DNA of 64,000 nucleotides from Actinocrispum wychmicini (GCF_004345645.1 NZ_SLWS01000016.1:124001-188000); one strand, 5' to 3'; counted from the first letter of the stretch, positions 6,998-15,681 are shown. Numbers and translations are program-made. The notes: generated by a model from the letters alone, not told the origin.

Positions 6998-8787
6998 GAG
7001 TAGATCGCCTCGATCCGGTCGGCGTACGCGGTGGTGATGACTTCGCGGCGCAGTTTCAGGCTTGGCGTGATCTCGCCGCGTTCCTCGCTGAAGTCCTGTG
7101 GCAGCACGGTGAAGCTCCGGATCGACTCGGCGCGTGACACCGCCCGGTTCGCTGTGTCCACAGCGGACTGGATCTCGGCGTGCAGATCCGGGTCGTCGGC
7201 GAGGTCCGCGACCGTGGCCGTGGCCGCCTTGCCGTGCTGCGCTTTCCACGTCGGGAAGTAGTCCTCGTCGATGGTGACCAACGCCCCGATGAACGGCCGC
7301 CGGTCGCCGACCACCAGGGCCTGGCTGATCATCGGGCTCAGCCGCAGCCCGTCCTCCAGCACGGCCGGGGCCACGTTCTTGCCGCCCGCGGTGACGATGA
7401 TCTCCTTCTTCCGGCCGGTGATCGCGAGGAAACCGCCGTCGGACAGGGTGCCGAGATCGCCGGTGTGGAACCAGCCGTCCTTCAGCGACTCGCCGGTGGC
7501 CGCCGGGTCGCGCCAGTAGCCGCGGAACACCATCGCCCCGGACAGCAGCACCTCGCCGTCGTCCGCGATCCGCACGGACGCGCCCGCGACCGGCCGGCCG
7601 ACCGTGCCGACCTGGAACCCGTCCAAGGTGTTCACCGCGATCGCGGCCGACGTCTCGGTCAGCCCGTACCCCTCGAACACCGGCACGCCGATGCCGCGGA
7701 AGAAGTGCGCCAGCCGTTCGCCGAGCGGCGCGCCGCCGGAGATCGCGGCCTCGCAGCGCCCGCCGAGCGCGCCCCGCAGCCGTCCGTACACCAGCCGGTC
7801 CGCGACCAGGTGTCGCGCCTTCAACGCCAGGCCGGGCCGTGGAGTCTGGCTGTACCGCACCGCCAACGCCTCGGCCAGGTCGAAGATCCGGCCCTTGCCG
7901 CTCGCGTGCGCCTGCTGTTTCGCCGAGTTGTACACCTTCTCGAACACCCTGGGCACCGCGACCACGAACGTCGGCCGGAACGTCCCCAGGTCACGCACCA
8001 ACGTCTTGACGTCCGGCAGATGCCCCAGCGTGGTCCGCGTGTACACGCAGCAGATGGCGATCGCGCGGGCGAACACGTGCGCCAACGGCAGGAACACCAG
8101 CATCGAGTTCCCCGGCCGCAGCAGCTGCGGGAACGCCATCAGGTCCGCGCGCACCTCCGCCAGCAGGTTCCGGTGCGTCAACTCGACGCCTTTGGGACGG
8201 CCGGTGGTGCCGGACGTGTACACGAGCGTGGCCAGATCGTCCGCGCGGACGCCGCGGCGCAGCTCGTGGGTCGCCTCGCTGTCGACCTCGGCGCCCAACG
8301 CGGTCAGTTCGTCCACGGCCGGCGCCAGGTCGTCGCCCGGTTCGATCTGCCAGACCCGGCCCACCTCGGGCAGCCTGTCCACCAGGGCGTCCACGGTCGC
8401 CCGATGCGCCGCGGTCTCCACGATGACGGCCTTGGCGCCGGAGTCCGACAGCACCCACTCCACCTGATCCGGTGACGACGTCTCATAGATCGGGACGGTG
8501 ACGCATCCCGCGGTCCACAGCGCGAAGTCGAACAGGGACCACTCGTACCGCGTCCGGGACAGGATCGCGACCCGGTCGCCCGGTCGCAGCCCGGTCGACA
8601 CCAGGCCCTTGGCGACCGCGAGCACGTGCGCGGCGAACTGGCGCGCGGTGACGTCCACCCATGAGCCGTCGAGCAGGCGACGGAAGCTCACCGCCTCGGC
8701 GAACCGGTCGGCGTTGGCGAACACCATGTCGGTGAGGTTCTCCTCGGCCTTTACCGTCACCGCACCTGGCGCTGTGTATTCCCGCAC
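6994..8787 (-). CDS. fadD15: Long-chain fatty acid-CoA ligase (FadD15-like)
   Basis: A 597-residue AMP-forming acyl-CoA synthetase. The ATP/AMP signature YTSGTTGRPKGVE, the A4-A5 motif GYGLTETSAA and the hinge region motif HTGDLG, followed by TGRKKEIIVTAGGKNVAP, are all present. It activates long-chain fatty acids to acyl-CoA in the cytoplasm. It occupies the same place and orientation relative to pimB as Rv2187 in Mycobacterium tuberculosis, so acyl supply for phosphatidylinositol mannosides or membrane lipids is a reasonable inference. The length is normal and the catalytic lysine region is intact. Confidence 0.94.
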   Translation of the reverse strand: MREYTAPGAVTVKAEENLTDMVFANADRFAEAVSFRRLLDGSWVDVTARQFAAHVLAVAKGLVSTGLRPGDRVAILSRTRYEWSLFDFALWTAGCVTVPIYETSSPDQVEWVLSDSGAKAVIVETAAHRATVDALVDRLPEVGRVWQIEPGDDLAPAVDELTALGAEVDSEATHELRRGVRADDLATLVYTSGTTGRPKGVELTHRNLLAEVRADLMAFPQLLRPGNSMLVFLPLAHVFARAIAICCVYTRTTLGHLPDVKTLVRDLGTFRPTFVVAVPRVFEKVYNSAKQQAHASGKGRIFDLAEALAVRYSQTPRPGLALKARHLVADRLVYGRLRGALGGRCEAAISGGAPLGERLAHFFRGIGVPVFEGYGLTETSAAIAVNTLDGFQVGTVGRPVAGASVRIADDGEVLLSGAMVFRGYWRDPAATGESLKDGWFHTGDLGTLSDGGFLAITGRKKEIIVTAGGKNVAPAVLEDGLRLSPMISQALVVGDRRPFIGALVTIDEDYFPTWKAQHGKAATATVADLADDPDLHAEIQSAVDTANRAVSRAESIRSFTVLPQDFSEERGEITPSLKLRREVITTAYADRIEAIYS

Positions 8788-8829
8788 GTCAAGTCAACTT
8801 AGTGCACGGGTTCATGACATGCTGCATCC

Positions 8830-9201
8830 GTGCCTGCTGTGGACGTCGTCGACGAGACGTTTCTCGCCGTGCCTCCGCCCGTTGTGGCCGCCGCGTTCGC
8901 GGACCCGCGGTCCTGGCGCGGGTTCTGGCCGGATCTCACCCTCGACGTGTATCTCGACCGGGGGGACCAGGGTCTTCGGTGGACGGTCCGGGGCGCGCTG
9001 GTCGGCAGCATGGAGGTCTGGCTGGAACCGATGCTGGACGGCACCCTGCTGCACTACTTCCTGCGCGCCGACCTGCCTGACGGCCTGCGGCCGCGAGACG
9101 TCCGGCGCGAGCTCGCCCGCCGCCAGTTGGCCGCCAAGACCATCGCGCTGGACCTGAAGTTCGCGCTGGAGGACGGCCGGCGCCCTGGCTGCCCACCGTG
9201 A
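8830..9201 (+). CDS. SRPBCC (START-like) family protein, Rv2186c-like
   Basis: A 123-residue protein starting at GTG. The pattern (ETFLAVPPPVVAAAFADPRSWRGFWPDL, then beta strands ending in a long C-terminal helix with RRELARRQLAAKTIALDLKFALE) fits the helix-grip SRPBCC fold, which binds a hydrophobic ligand in a central cavity. No catalytic residues are recognisable. It is divergent from fadD15 with 42 bp between starts and begins a plus-strand run of five to six closely spaced genes. A role in lipid handling is inferred from position and fold only. Confidence 0.78.
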   Translation: MPAVDVVDETFLAVPPPVVAAAFADPRSWRGFWPDLTLDVYLDRGDQGLRWTVRGALVGSMEVWLEPMLDGTLLHYFLRADLPDGLRPRDVRRELARRQLAAKTIALDLKFALEDGRRPGCPP

Positions 9202-9219
9202 TCCACCTCTAAAGTAGGA

Positions 9220-10020
9220 GTGGTGCGGGTCCACGTCGTTTCCGATGTCCACGGCAACTCGGACGCGTTGGCTCGCGCGGGCGACGGCGCCGACGCGTTG
9301 GTCGTGCTCGGTGACCTGATCGACTTCGTCGACTACCACGACCACTCCGGCGGCATCCTGGGCCGCGTCTTCGGCCCGGAGAAGGTCGCCACGTTCGCCC
9401 GGTTACGGCGGAGCACCGGCACCCGGCACGCGTCGGAGATGGCCACGTACGCGCGCACGCTGTGGGAGAGCCTGGACAACGCCACCGACCTGGTCGAAGA
9501 AGCCATCCGCGAGCAGTACACGCGCATGTTCGGCGCGATGACCGCGCCCACCTACGCCACGCCCGGCAACGTCGACGTCCCGGCGCTCTGGCCGGACTTC
9601 GCCCGCGCCGGCCTGACCATGCTCGACGGCGAGGTCGCCGAGATCGACGGGCTGCGGTTCGGCTTCGTCGGCGGGTCGATCCTGGCGCCCGGCCGGCACG
9701 TCCGGCGCTCCGGCGTGTGGTTCCCGTACCTGCGGCCGGAGGACGATTTCAACGCTGGTGTCGGCAAGCTCACCGAAGTCGACGTGCTGTGCTCGCACAT
9801 CCCGCCCGCTGTGCCCGAACTCACCTATGACGTCGTCGCGCGCAAGGCCGAGGCCGGGTCCCGCGCGTTGCTGGACCTGATCCGCGAGCAACGGCCCCGA
9901 TGGTCGCTGTTCGGGCACATCCACCAGCCGCTGTCAGCGCGAACGCGCGTGCACATGACCGACTGCATCAACGTCGGACATTTCCAGCGCACGCAGGTGC
10001 CACACGTACTGCGCTGGTGA
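9220..10020 (+). CDS. Calcineurin-like metallophosphoesterase
   Basis: A 266-residue metallophosphoesterase. Metal-binding motifs appear in order: DVHGN near the N-terminus, GDLIDF, the GN(V)D segment TPGNVDVP, a histidine in CSHIPP, and the final GHIHQP. This is the full set for a di-metal phosphoesterase active site. The substrate (nucleotide, phosphoprotein or phospholipid headgroup) cannot be told. It sits 18 bp after the SRPBCC gene and 23 bp before the next SRPBCC gene, so co-transcription is likely. Confidence 0.88.
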   Translation: MVRVHVVSDVHGNSDALARAGDGADALVVLGDLIDFVDYHDHSGGILGRVFGPEKVATFARLRRSTGTRHASEMATYARTLWESLDNATDLVEEAIREQYTRMFGAMTAPTYATPGNVDVPALWPDFARAGLTMLDGEVAEIDGLRFGFVGGSILAPGRHVRRSGVWFPYLRPEDDFNAGVGKLTEVDVLCSHIPPAVPELTYDVVARKAEAGSRALLDLIREQRPRWSLFGHIHQPLSARTRVHMTDCINVGHFQRTQVPHVLRW

Positions 10021-10043
10021 GCCGACCGGGTAGCCTCCCCCGC

Positions 10044-10484
10044 ATGGCCGACGAGTCCACCCAGTCCATCATCGTTGAGGCAGACGCGGACACGATCATG
10101 GGCGTCATCGCCGACTTCGCCGCGTACCCGGAGTGGACCGGGGCGGTGAAGGAGACCGAAGTGCTCGCCGAGGACTCCGACGGGCAGGCCGCCGAGGTCC
10201 GGTTCGTCATCGACGCGGGCATGTTCAAGGACACCTACACGCTGGCGTACGAGTGGGCGACCGACGGCCTGTCGGTGAGCTGGAACCTGGTCAAGGGCCA
10301 GATGCAGAAGGCGCAGCAGGGGCGGTACGTGCTCCAGCCGCAGGGCGACGAGGCGACCAGGGTGACGTACACGCTGTCGGTGCAGCTGGCGGTGCCGATG
10401 ATCGGCCTGTTCCGCCGCAAGGCCGAGAAGATGATCATGGACATCGCGCTGAAGGACCTCAAGCGCCGCGCCGAAGGGCTGTAA
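10044..10484 (+). CDS. SRPBCC family protein, Rv2185c (TB16.3)-like
   Basis: A 146-residue polyketide cyclase/dehydrase-type START protein. It begins MADESTQSIIVEADADTIMGVIADFAAYPEW, the usual N-terminal strand-helix of the family, and ends with a long basic helix. The same gene lies at this place in the mycobacterial cluster (Rv2185c), followed by the ArsA-like ATPase. A ligand-binding or lipid-transfer role is known for the fold. No enzyme activity can be assigned here. The 8-bp gap to the next gene indicates an operon. Confidence 0.88.
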   Translation: MADESTQSIIVEADADTIMGVIADFAAYPEWTGAVKETEVLAEDSDGQAAEVRFVIDAGMFKDTYTLAYEWATDGLSVSWNLVKGQMQKAQQGRYVLQPQGDEATRVTYTLSVQLAVPMIGLFRRKAEKMIMDIALKDLKRRAEGL

Positions 10485-10491
10485 CCCGGCA

Positions 10492-11676
10492 GTGCGGATC
10501 CTGCTGTTCACCGGAAAGGGCGGGGTGGGCAAGACCACCCTGGCCGCGGCCACCGCGGTCCGGCTGGCCGGACGAGGGCACGAGACGCTGGTCGTGTCCA
10601 CCGACCCGGCGCACTCGCTCGCGGACGCGTTCGGCGCGCGGCTGGCCGGCGAACCATCCCTAGTGGACACTCGCTTGTCCGCGGCCCACGTGGACACCCG
10701 TGGCCTGGTCGACTCGGTGTGGGACGAGCTGCGCGGGAAGCTGCGGCTGGTGCTCGCCGGCGCCGGGGTGGACTCGCTGGACGCCGAGGAACTCACTGTC
10801 GTACCGGGGTTGGACGAGCTGCTCGCGTTGACCGAGGTGGCCCGGCTGGCGAGGACCGGCGCATGGGAGACCGTCGTCGTCGACTGCGGGCCGACCGCGG
10901 AAACGTTGCGGCTGTTGGCTTTGCCGGACGCCATCGGGACGTACCTGAAGCGCGTGTTCCCGCCGAGGTCGGTTCGCGGCATGGTGTCCGGGGTGGGCCG
11001 GCAGGGCTGGGCGGACGCGGTCGAACGGCTCGCCGAGCACCTCACCGACCTGCGGGAGTTGCTCGCCGACCCGCAGGTGACCGGGGTGCGGCTGGTGCTG
11101 ACGCCGGAACGGCTGGTGGTCGCCGAGAGCAGGCGCACGCTGGCCGCGTTGGCGCTGCGGGACATCCGGGTGGACGGCATGATCGCCAACCGGCTGGTGC
11201 CGAAGGCCGGGATGCGCGGCGTCCTGCAACGCGGCGGACCGGCCGCGACCTGGCTGCGGACCCGCCGGGCCGAGCAGGACGCGGTGCTCGCGGAACTGCG
11301 CGTGTCCACACCGTTGGAGTTGCGGGTGGTGGAGCACCGCGCCGCCGAACCGGTCGGGCTGACCGCGTTGGCCGACCTGGCGGACGAGCTGTACGGCCGG
11401 TCGGATCCGTTGGCGTGCGGCGATTCCCGGCCGCCGTCGCTGCTGCGGATGCGGCCGGACGGCGACGCCTACCTGTTGCGGGTGGCCCTCCCGCTGACCG
11501 AACAGTCCGATGTGGATCTCGCGCGGGTGGCGGACGACCTGGCCGTGACGGTCGACGGGATGCGCCGGCTGGTGCCGTTGCCCGCGGTGCTGCGGCGGTA
11601 CGCGGTGGTCGACGCGTCGGTCGACTCGGACGGGCTGCTGGTCCGGTTCGAGATCCCGGTGGAGGCGTTGTCATGA
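10492..11676 (+). CDS. ArsA/GET3-like ATPase, Rv2184c-like
   Basis: A 394-residue P-loop ATPase of the SIMIBI class starting at GTG. The deviant Walker A (GKGGVGKTTLAAA), switch I region STDPAHSLADAFG and switch II VVDCGPTAETLRLL identify the ArsA/GET3 family. The protein has one ATPase unit, and no arsenical-binding Cys triad is evident. In this conserved actinobacterial cluster it is not linked to arsenite export; a chaperone or targeting role for membrane or lipid components is more likely but unproven. It overlaps the next gene by 4 bases (ATGA). Confidence 0.9.
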   Translation: MRILLFTGKGGVGKTTLAAATAVRLAGRGHETLVVSTDPAHSLADAFGARLAGEPSLVDTRLSAAHVDTRGLVDSVWDELRGKLRLVLAGAGVDSLDAEELTVVPGLDELLALTEVARLARTGAWETVVVDCGPTAETLRLLALPDAIGTYLKRVFPPRSVRGMVSGVGRQGWADAVERLAEHLTDLRELLADPQVTGVRLVLTPERLVVAESRRTLAALALRDIRVDGMIANRLVPKAGMRGVLQRGGPAATWLRTRRAEQDAVLAELRVSTPLELRVVEHRAAEPVGLTALADLADELYGRSDPLACGDSRPPSLLRMRPDGDAYLLRVALPLTEQSDVDLARVADDLAVTVDGMRRLVPLPAVLRRYAVVDASVDSDGLLVRFEIPVEALS

Positions 11677-12050
11677 GCACCGAGCCGGGCTCGCGGCTGC
11701 TCGAGGAGATCGTGCTGCTGTTGGCCGCGGTGGCCGAGCGGATGGGGCCGTACCTGGACCGGGTGGCCGCCGAGCACGACGGCCCGCCGGACAACTGTCC
11801 ACTGTGTGCGGTCGGCGCGCTGGTCCGCGGCGAGCCCAACCAGTTGGCCGCGACGACCCTGGACCGGGCCGCGGACATCGTGGCCCTGCTGCGGGCGGTC
11901 CTGGCCGACCGGTGGGAGCCGGGTGTGCCCCATATGCCGGGATTCCGGCCGACCGGCCGCCCCCCGCGCGCGAGCGAGCCGCCGCGCGAACACAATCGAA
12001 AGGTGCAGCACATCCAGGTCCGGCGCGGCTTCGGTCCGCCGTCATGCTGA
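11673..12050 (+). CDS. Conserved hypothetical protein, Rv2183c-like
   Basis: A 125-residue protein starting in the ATGA overlap with the ATPase gene. The N-terminal half is helical (SRLLEEIVLLLAAVAERMGPYLDRV). A CPLCAVGAL motif near residue 45 carries two cysteines, and a Pro/Arg-rich tail follows. It corresponds in size and place to mycobacterial Rv2183c, whose function is not known. It also overlaps the downstream glucokinase gene by 7 bases, so the three genes are probably translationally coupled. Confidence 0.8.
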   Translation: MSTEPGSRLLEEIVLLLAAVAERMGPYLDRVAAEHDGPPDNCPLCAVGALVRGEPNQLAATTLDRAADIVALLRAVLADRWEPGVPHMPGFRPTGRPPRASEPPREHNRKVQHIQVRRGFGPPSC

Positions 12051-12997
12051 CCATCGGCGTCGACATCGGCGGTACCAGCGTCCGTGCCGGTGTCGTCGAC
12101 AACCGCGGCACCATCCTGGACACCGCGCGCGTGGGTACCCCGTCCGGCGCGGACGCGCTGAACGACGCGATCGTGTCGGTGATCGGCTCGCTGTCCGCAC
12201 GGCACCAGGTCACCGCGGTCGGCCTCGCGGTGGCCGGCTTCGTCGCCACGGACCTGAAGACGGTCATGTTCGCGCCGCACCTGGCGTGGCGGCGTGCGGC
12301 GGTGGCCGAACGGATCTCCGCCAAGATCGACCTGCCAGTGGTGCTGGAGCACGACGCCAACGCGGCGGCCCTGGCCGAGTACCGCTACGGCGCGGCCCGG
12401 GGCGCAAAAGTTGCGGTCCTGATCGCCATCGGCACAGGAATTGGCGCCGGACTGCTTCTGAACGGAAAGATCTTCCGCGGCGCCCACGGTGTCGCACCCG
12501 AGCTCGGGCACCTTCGAATCGTGCCGAACGGGCGGCCCTGCTCCTGCGGCAAAGCCGGCTGCTGGGAACGGTACTGCAGCGGAACGGCGCTGAGCGCGAC
12601 CGCCATCGAACTGCTCTCCGGCCACCCCGGCCAGTCCACCGTGCTCGCCCGCGAGGCGGCCGGCGACGCGCGATCGATCACCGGCCGCAAGGTCGCCGGC
12701 GCGGCCCGCGACGGCGACCCGGTGGCGTTGCGCGCCATGGCCGAGCTGGCCCGCTGGCTCGGCGAGGGCCTGGCCCTGGTGGCGGACATCTACGACCCGG
12801 AGGTCGTGGTGATCGCCGGCGGCGTCTCCGAATCGGCCCCCCTGTTCCTGGACGACGCCCGCGAGATCTACCGCGACACCGTCACCGGCGCCGGCTACCG
12901 CCCACTGGCCCGGATCCGAACCGCCCAACTGGGCGACGACGCCGGCCTGGTCGGCGCCGCCACCCTGGCCCGCGACGTCCTCAACGGCCGCCACTAG
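12044..12997 (+). CDS. glkA: ROK-family glucokinase
   Basis: A 317-residue sugar kinase starting at ATG 12044. It has the N-terminal phosphate-binding loop (GVDIGGTSVRAGVVD) and the catalytic region VLEHDANAAALAEYRYG. The ROK zinc signature reads CSCGKAGCWERYCSG. This fits ATP-dependent glucokinase, giving glucose 6-phosphate in the cytoplasm. The gene overlaps the preceding small gene by 7 bases. A phosphofructokinase gene lies 3 kb downstream. The gene is not part of the mycobacterial arrangement, so this is a lineage-specific insertion. A regulatory ROK role is unlikely because no HTH domain is present. Confidence 0.9.
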   Translation: MLTIGVDIGGTSVRAGVVDNRGTILDTARVGTPSGADALNDAIVSVIGSLSARHQVTAVGLAVAGFVATDLKTVMFAPHLAWRRAAVAERISAKIDLPVVLEHDANAAALAEYRYGAARGAKVAVLIAIGTGIGAGLLLNGKIFRGAHGVAPELGHLRIVPNGRPCSCGKAGCWERYCSGTALSATAIELLSGHPGQSTVLAREAAGDARSITGRKVAGAARDGDPVALRAMAELARWLGEGLALVADIYDPEVVVIAGGVSESAPLFLDDAREIYRDTVTGAGYRPLARIRTAQLGDDAGLVGAATLARDVLNGRH

Positions 12998-13001
12998 CCG
13001 A

Positions 13002-13652
13002 TCACACCACTGTGGACGCTCGCAGCCAGCGGGGGATGTACACGGCGCGCGGGTCTGGCGGCTCCATGGCGAGCTGGAGCAGGTCCAGGTAGACGCCGCG
13101 GGGGATCTCGACCGCGCCGAACCGCCTGAAGTGGTCGCCGGACAGGTACTGCAGGTCGATCAGCCGGCAGCCTTCGGCGTACAGGAGTTCGATCATGCCC
13201 AGCACCGCGGCGTTCCCGGCGTCCGGGGCGCGGTGGAACGTGCTTTCCGCGAACGCCGCCCCGCCGATCGTCACCACCAGGGTTCCGCCCACGACGTCAT
13301 CGGCACTGTCGTACACCGTGAAACACCGGCCGAAACCCATTTCGCGCAAGGCGCGGTAGGCGTCGCACAGCCGGGGACCCAGCCACTGCCCGTTGCCCCG
13401 GGGCGCGGCGCAGGACGTGAGGACGTCGTCGAAGTCCGTGTCCGCGCGGACGTCGAACGTCCACCGGTGCGCCTTGAGTGAGCGCCTGGTCCGGGCGATG
13501 CCCTGGTCGGTCGGTTGGATCACGGCCCGCAGCTCGACCGTGTGCCAGGCCATCTGTTCGGCTGTGTCGGCTGTGTCGTCCTCCATCGGGAACCAGCCGC
13601 TGGCGTAGGCCCCGATCATCCGGTGCGCGAGCAGTCGCGCCTGGTCGGTCAT
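13002..13652 (-). CDS. Divergent leucyl/phenylalanyl-tRNA-protein transferase (Aat) homologue
   Basis: 216 residues with the Aat (GNAT-fold) landmarks: YASGWFPM near the start, ARTRRSLKAHRW, AYRALREMGFGRCFTVYD, VGGTLVV, AFAESTFHRAPDAGNAAV, LIDLQYLSGDHFRRFGA and IPRGVYL. In canonical Aat the corresponding stretches read YxxGIFPW, MxxAYxxLH and GESMF. The first segment here contains WFPMEDDTADTAEQMAW, so the substrate pocket is different. Aat proteins add Leu or Phe to N-terminal Arg/Lys for ClpS/ClpAP degradation. Whether this one acts on proteins or another acceptor is open. The gene converges on glkA. Confidence 0.75.
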   Translation of the reverse strand: MTDQARLLAHRMIGAYASGWFPMEDDTADTAEQMAWHTVELRAVIQPTDQGIARTRRSLKAHRWTFDVRADTDFDDVLTSCAAPRGNGQWLGPRLCDAYRALREMGFGRCFTVYDSADDVVGGTLVVTIGGAAFAESTFHRAPDAGNAAVLGMIELLYAEGCRLIDLQYLSGDHFRRFGAVEIPRGVYLDLLQLAMEPPDPRAVYIPRWLRASTVV

Positions 13653-13654
13653 CC

Positions 13655-14203
13655 CTAGATCTGGGCGCCGTTGTCGTTGTCCGAGCCCGGCGGGTTGTTC
13701 TGGCGGATCCGCAGCACCACCAGGCCGATGCCGACCGCGGCGGAGATCAGCGCGATCGGGGTGGCGATCGGGGTGGACAGCCCGATCACGCCGGGGGCGA
13801 CCAACAGGAACAGGGCGATGAGCATCAGCACGAGTGCCACCACGGTCAGCGCGCTCGGCTTCGGCAGCGGCGGCGGCTCAGGCGGCACGTAGTGGTCGTC
13901 GTCCGTGCTCCACGACCAGTCCATTTCGGTCTCGTGGCCGCGCCAGCCCGCGGTCGGCGGTGGGGTCGCCGGCTCCGGAGTCTCCGGCGGCGCGGTCTCC
14001 TTGGACTCGCCGGGCATCTCGGTCAGCTCGGACAATTCGGGCAGGTCGGAGAGATCGGTCGGCACGCCGGAACCCACGCCCTCACGTTCCAGGTTCGCCA
14101 CGATCTGCGCGAAGGCTGCGTCCACGTCCTCCGGTCCGTCCGATCCGCCCTTCATGACGGCGTCCAGAAGAGTTCGCAGTGCACCCGACTCCTCCTCGTC
14201 CAT
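13655..14203 (-). CDS. Acidic two-TM membrane protein of unknown function
   Basis: 182 residues from the ATG at 14203, chosen because AGGA lies 8 bases upstream; ATGs at 14221 and 14239 extend it slightly. Residues 1-110 are acidic and Pro/Glu-rich with low complexity (DLSDLPELSELTEMPGES). Two hydrophobic helices follow (LTVVALVLMLIALFLLVAPG and TPIALISAAVGIGLVVL), leaving both termini probably in the cytoplasm. It sits 2 bases upstream of the Aat-like gene on the same strand. I do not recognise the family. Similar short proteins accompany phospholipid genes in related actinomycetes. Confidence 0.75.
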   Translation of the reverse strand: MDEEESGALRTLLDAVMKGGSDGPEDVDAAFAQIVANLEREGVGSGVPTDLSDLPELSELTEMPGESKETAPPETPEPATPPPTAGWRGHETEMDWSWSTDDDHYVPPEPPPLPKPSALTVVALVLMLIALFLLVAPGVIGLSTPIATPIALISAAVGIGLVVLRIRQNNPPGSDNDNGAQI

Positions 14204-14376
14204 CCGAGTCCTGCATCCCATCGTCGCACGGACCGGCATCCCGGTGGCGGGTTCCTTCGACGTCTTTTGCGCCTTGTTTCCTCACATCACGCATGGACAC
14301 TCTGCGTTGTGCCCGAGCGGGCACTGTTCGTAGGCTGTTCGGCGGGACAGGGGTCGACCAGGAGGCGCGCTTCACG

Positions 14377-15120
14377 GTGTTCTACTTCGTCATGAAACAC
14401 GTGCTGCTGGGCCCGGTGCTGCGGGCGTTCTTCCGGCCGGAGGCCGAGGGGCTCGAGCACATCCCGAAGACCGGCGGCGCGATCCTGGCCAGCAACCACC
14501 TCGCGGTGTCCGACTCGTTCTTCATGCCGCTGGTGATTCCCCGCCGCCGGGTCACGTTCGTGGCGAAGATGGAGTACTTCACCGGCACCGGCCTCAAGGG
14601 CGCCCTGAAACGCTGGTTCTTCACCGGCATGGGCCAGATCCCGATGGACCGCACCGGCGGGTCGGCCGCGCAGGCCGCGCTCGCCACGGGCGTGCGGCTG
14701 CTGCGCGAGGGACACCTGCTGGGCATCTACCCGGAAGGCACGCGCTCGCCCGACGGCCGGCTCTACAAGGGCAAGACCGGCATCGCCCGGATGGCGCTGG
14801 AGGCAGGCGTGCCGATCATCCCGGTGGCCATGGTCGGCACCGACATCGCCAACCCGATCGGTTCCAAGATGTGGAAGCCGACCAAGATCCGGGTGAAGTT
14901 CGGCCCCCCGCTGGACTTCTCGCGGTACGAGGGGATGGCCGGCGACCGGTTCGTCGAGCGGTCGATCACCGACGAGGTGATGTACGCGCTGATGGAGCTG
15001 TCCGGCCAGGAGTACGTGGACATGTACGCGGCCAAGGTGAAGGAGTCGTCCACCAACGGTCAGGTGGCCGTCCCCGAGCCCCGTGAGGCGGGCCGCATGC
15101 CGGAAACCAAGGCCGGATAG
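14377..15120 (+). CDS. plsC: 1-acyl-sn-glycerol-3-phosphate acyltransferase (PlsC-like, Rv2182c-like)
   Basis: 247 residues from the GTG at 14377, which has GGAGG 11 bases upstream. The four acyltransferase blocks are visible: SNHLAVSD (the catalytic HX4D), the MGQIPMDRTGG block, YPEGTRSPDG, and VPIIPVAMVG. It transfers an acyl group from acyl-CoA or acyl-ACP to lysophosphatidic acid, or to the inositol mannoside acceptor in related enzymes, at the inner face of the membrane. Its place in the PimB cluster matches Rv2182c. The C-terminal 25 residues are hydrophilic and variable. Confidence 0.92.
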   Translation: MFYFVMKHVLLGPVLRAFFRPEAEGLEHIPKTGGAILASNHLAVSDSFFMPLVIPRRRVTFVAKMEYFTGTGLKGALKRWFFTGMGQIPMDRTGGSAAQAALATGVRLLREGHLLGIYPEGTRSPDGRLYKGKTGIARMALEAGVPIIPVAMVGTDIANPIGSKMWKPTKIRVKFGPPLDFSRYEGMAGDRFVERSITDEVMYALMELSGQEYVDMYAAKVKESSTNGQVAVPEPREAGRMPETKAG

Positions 15121-15139
15121 GGTCAGTCAGTGCAGTTGC

Positions 15140-15655
15140 TCACGACTTCGACTCATATCGGGCGATGACCGCATGTGCCCAGGCGAGGATGTCCTCGACT
15201 CGCTGCCCGTGTGGTTGCCGGGTGAGCCACAGTTCCAGATTCTCCGGGCTGTTGTCCATTCGGTCGCCGTTGATGTGGTGGACGTTCTCCCCCACGAGCA
15301 GTGGGCGTCCCAGTTTTTGCTCCATGAGGTGGCGATGTTCCAATACCCAACTTCCGTCGTCGAGACGAATCCGCCAGTATCCGTTGGCGGTGGCGCGTCT
15401 GCCCGGGTAGTCGCTTTTTCGAGGTTTTCCAGGCGATCCTTTGCCTGGAGCGGCCTCGATCGACCCCCACCTTCGGATCAGACGCATGTGCGGCAGGCAG
15501 ATTCCCGAATTCCGTTGTCCGCTCCGCGTGCATCCAACGACTGAGCAGGTGGGACGTTGTTGAGCCAGATGAGCGTGATAGTGCTGCCAGCACAGCTTGT
15601 TCCTGCGGACCAGTCGTCCGCACTCCGCCACCGAGCAAATTGCCATGTCGATCAC
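15140..15655 (-). CDS. HNH endonuclease with two N-terminal zinc knuckles
   Basis: 171 residues. Two repeated Cys/His modules at the N-terminus (CSVAECGRL..KLCWQHY and CSVVGCTRSG..GICLPHM) look like zinc ribbons. The C-terminal half is an HNH_3-type nuclease: EHRHLMEQKLGRPLL, then VHHINGDRMDNSPENLELW with the His-Asn-His core. Such proteins are phage or homing-type nucleases. It lies convergent to plsC and divergent to the exoribonuclease gene, inside an otherwise conserved chromosomal block. Its base composition looks less GC-rich than its neighbours, which suggests acquisition. There is no accompanying intron or intein signal. Confidence 0.88.
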   Translation of the reverse strand: MIDMAICSVAECGRLVRRNKLCWQHYHAHLAQQRPTCSVVGCTRSGQRNSGICLPHMRLIRRWGSIEAAPGKGSPGKPRKSDYPGRRATANGYWRIRLDDGSWVLEHRHLMEQKLGRPLLVGENVHHINGDRMDNSPENLELWLTRQPHGQRVEDILAWAHAVIARYESKS

Positions 15656-15681
15656 GCTACCGTCCTAGGAGAAACATAGTT

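Noticed and set aside
7180..8475. Long plus-strand frames opposite fadD15
   Set aside because: They are antisense shadows with Arg/Pro/Gln-biased composition. The minus strand carries a complete acyl-CoA ligase.
10492..11676. Arsenite pump ATPase
   Set aside because: The ArsA-like protein lacks a visible Cys triad and arsB/arsR neighbours, and it is syntenic with a mycobacterial lipid-cluster gene.
11985..12000. Further LexA box (CGAACACAATCGA)
   Set aside because: The right arm does not match, and it lies inside a coding overlap.
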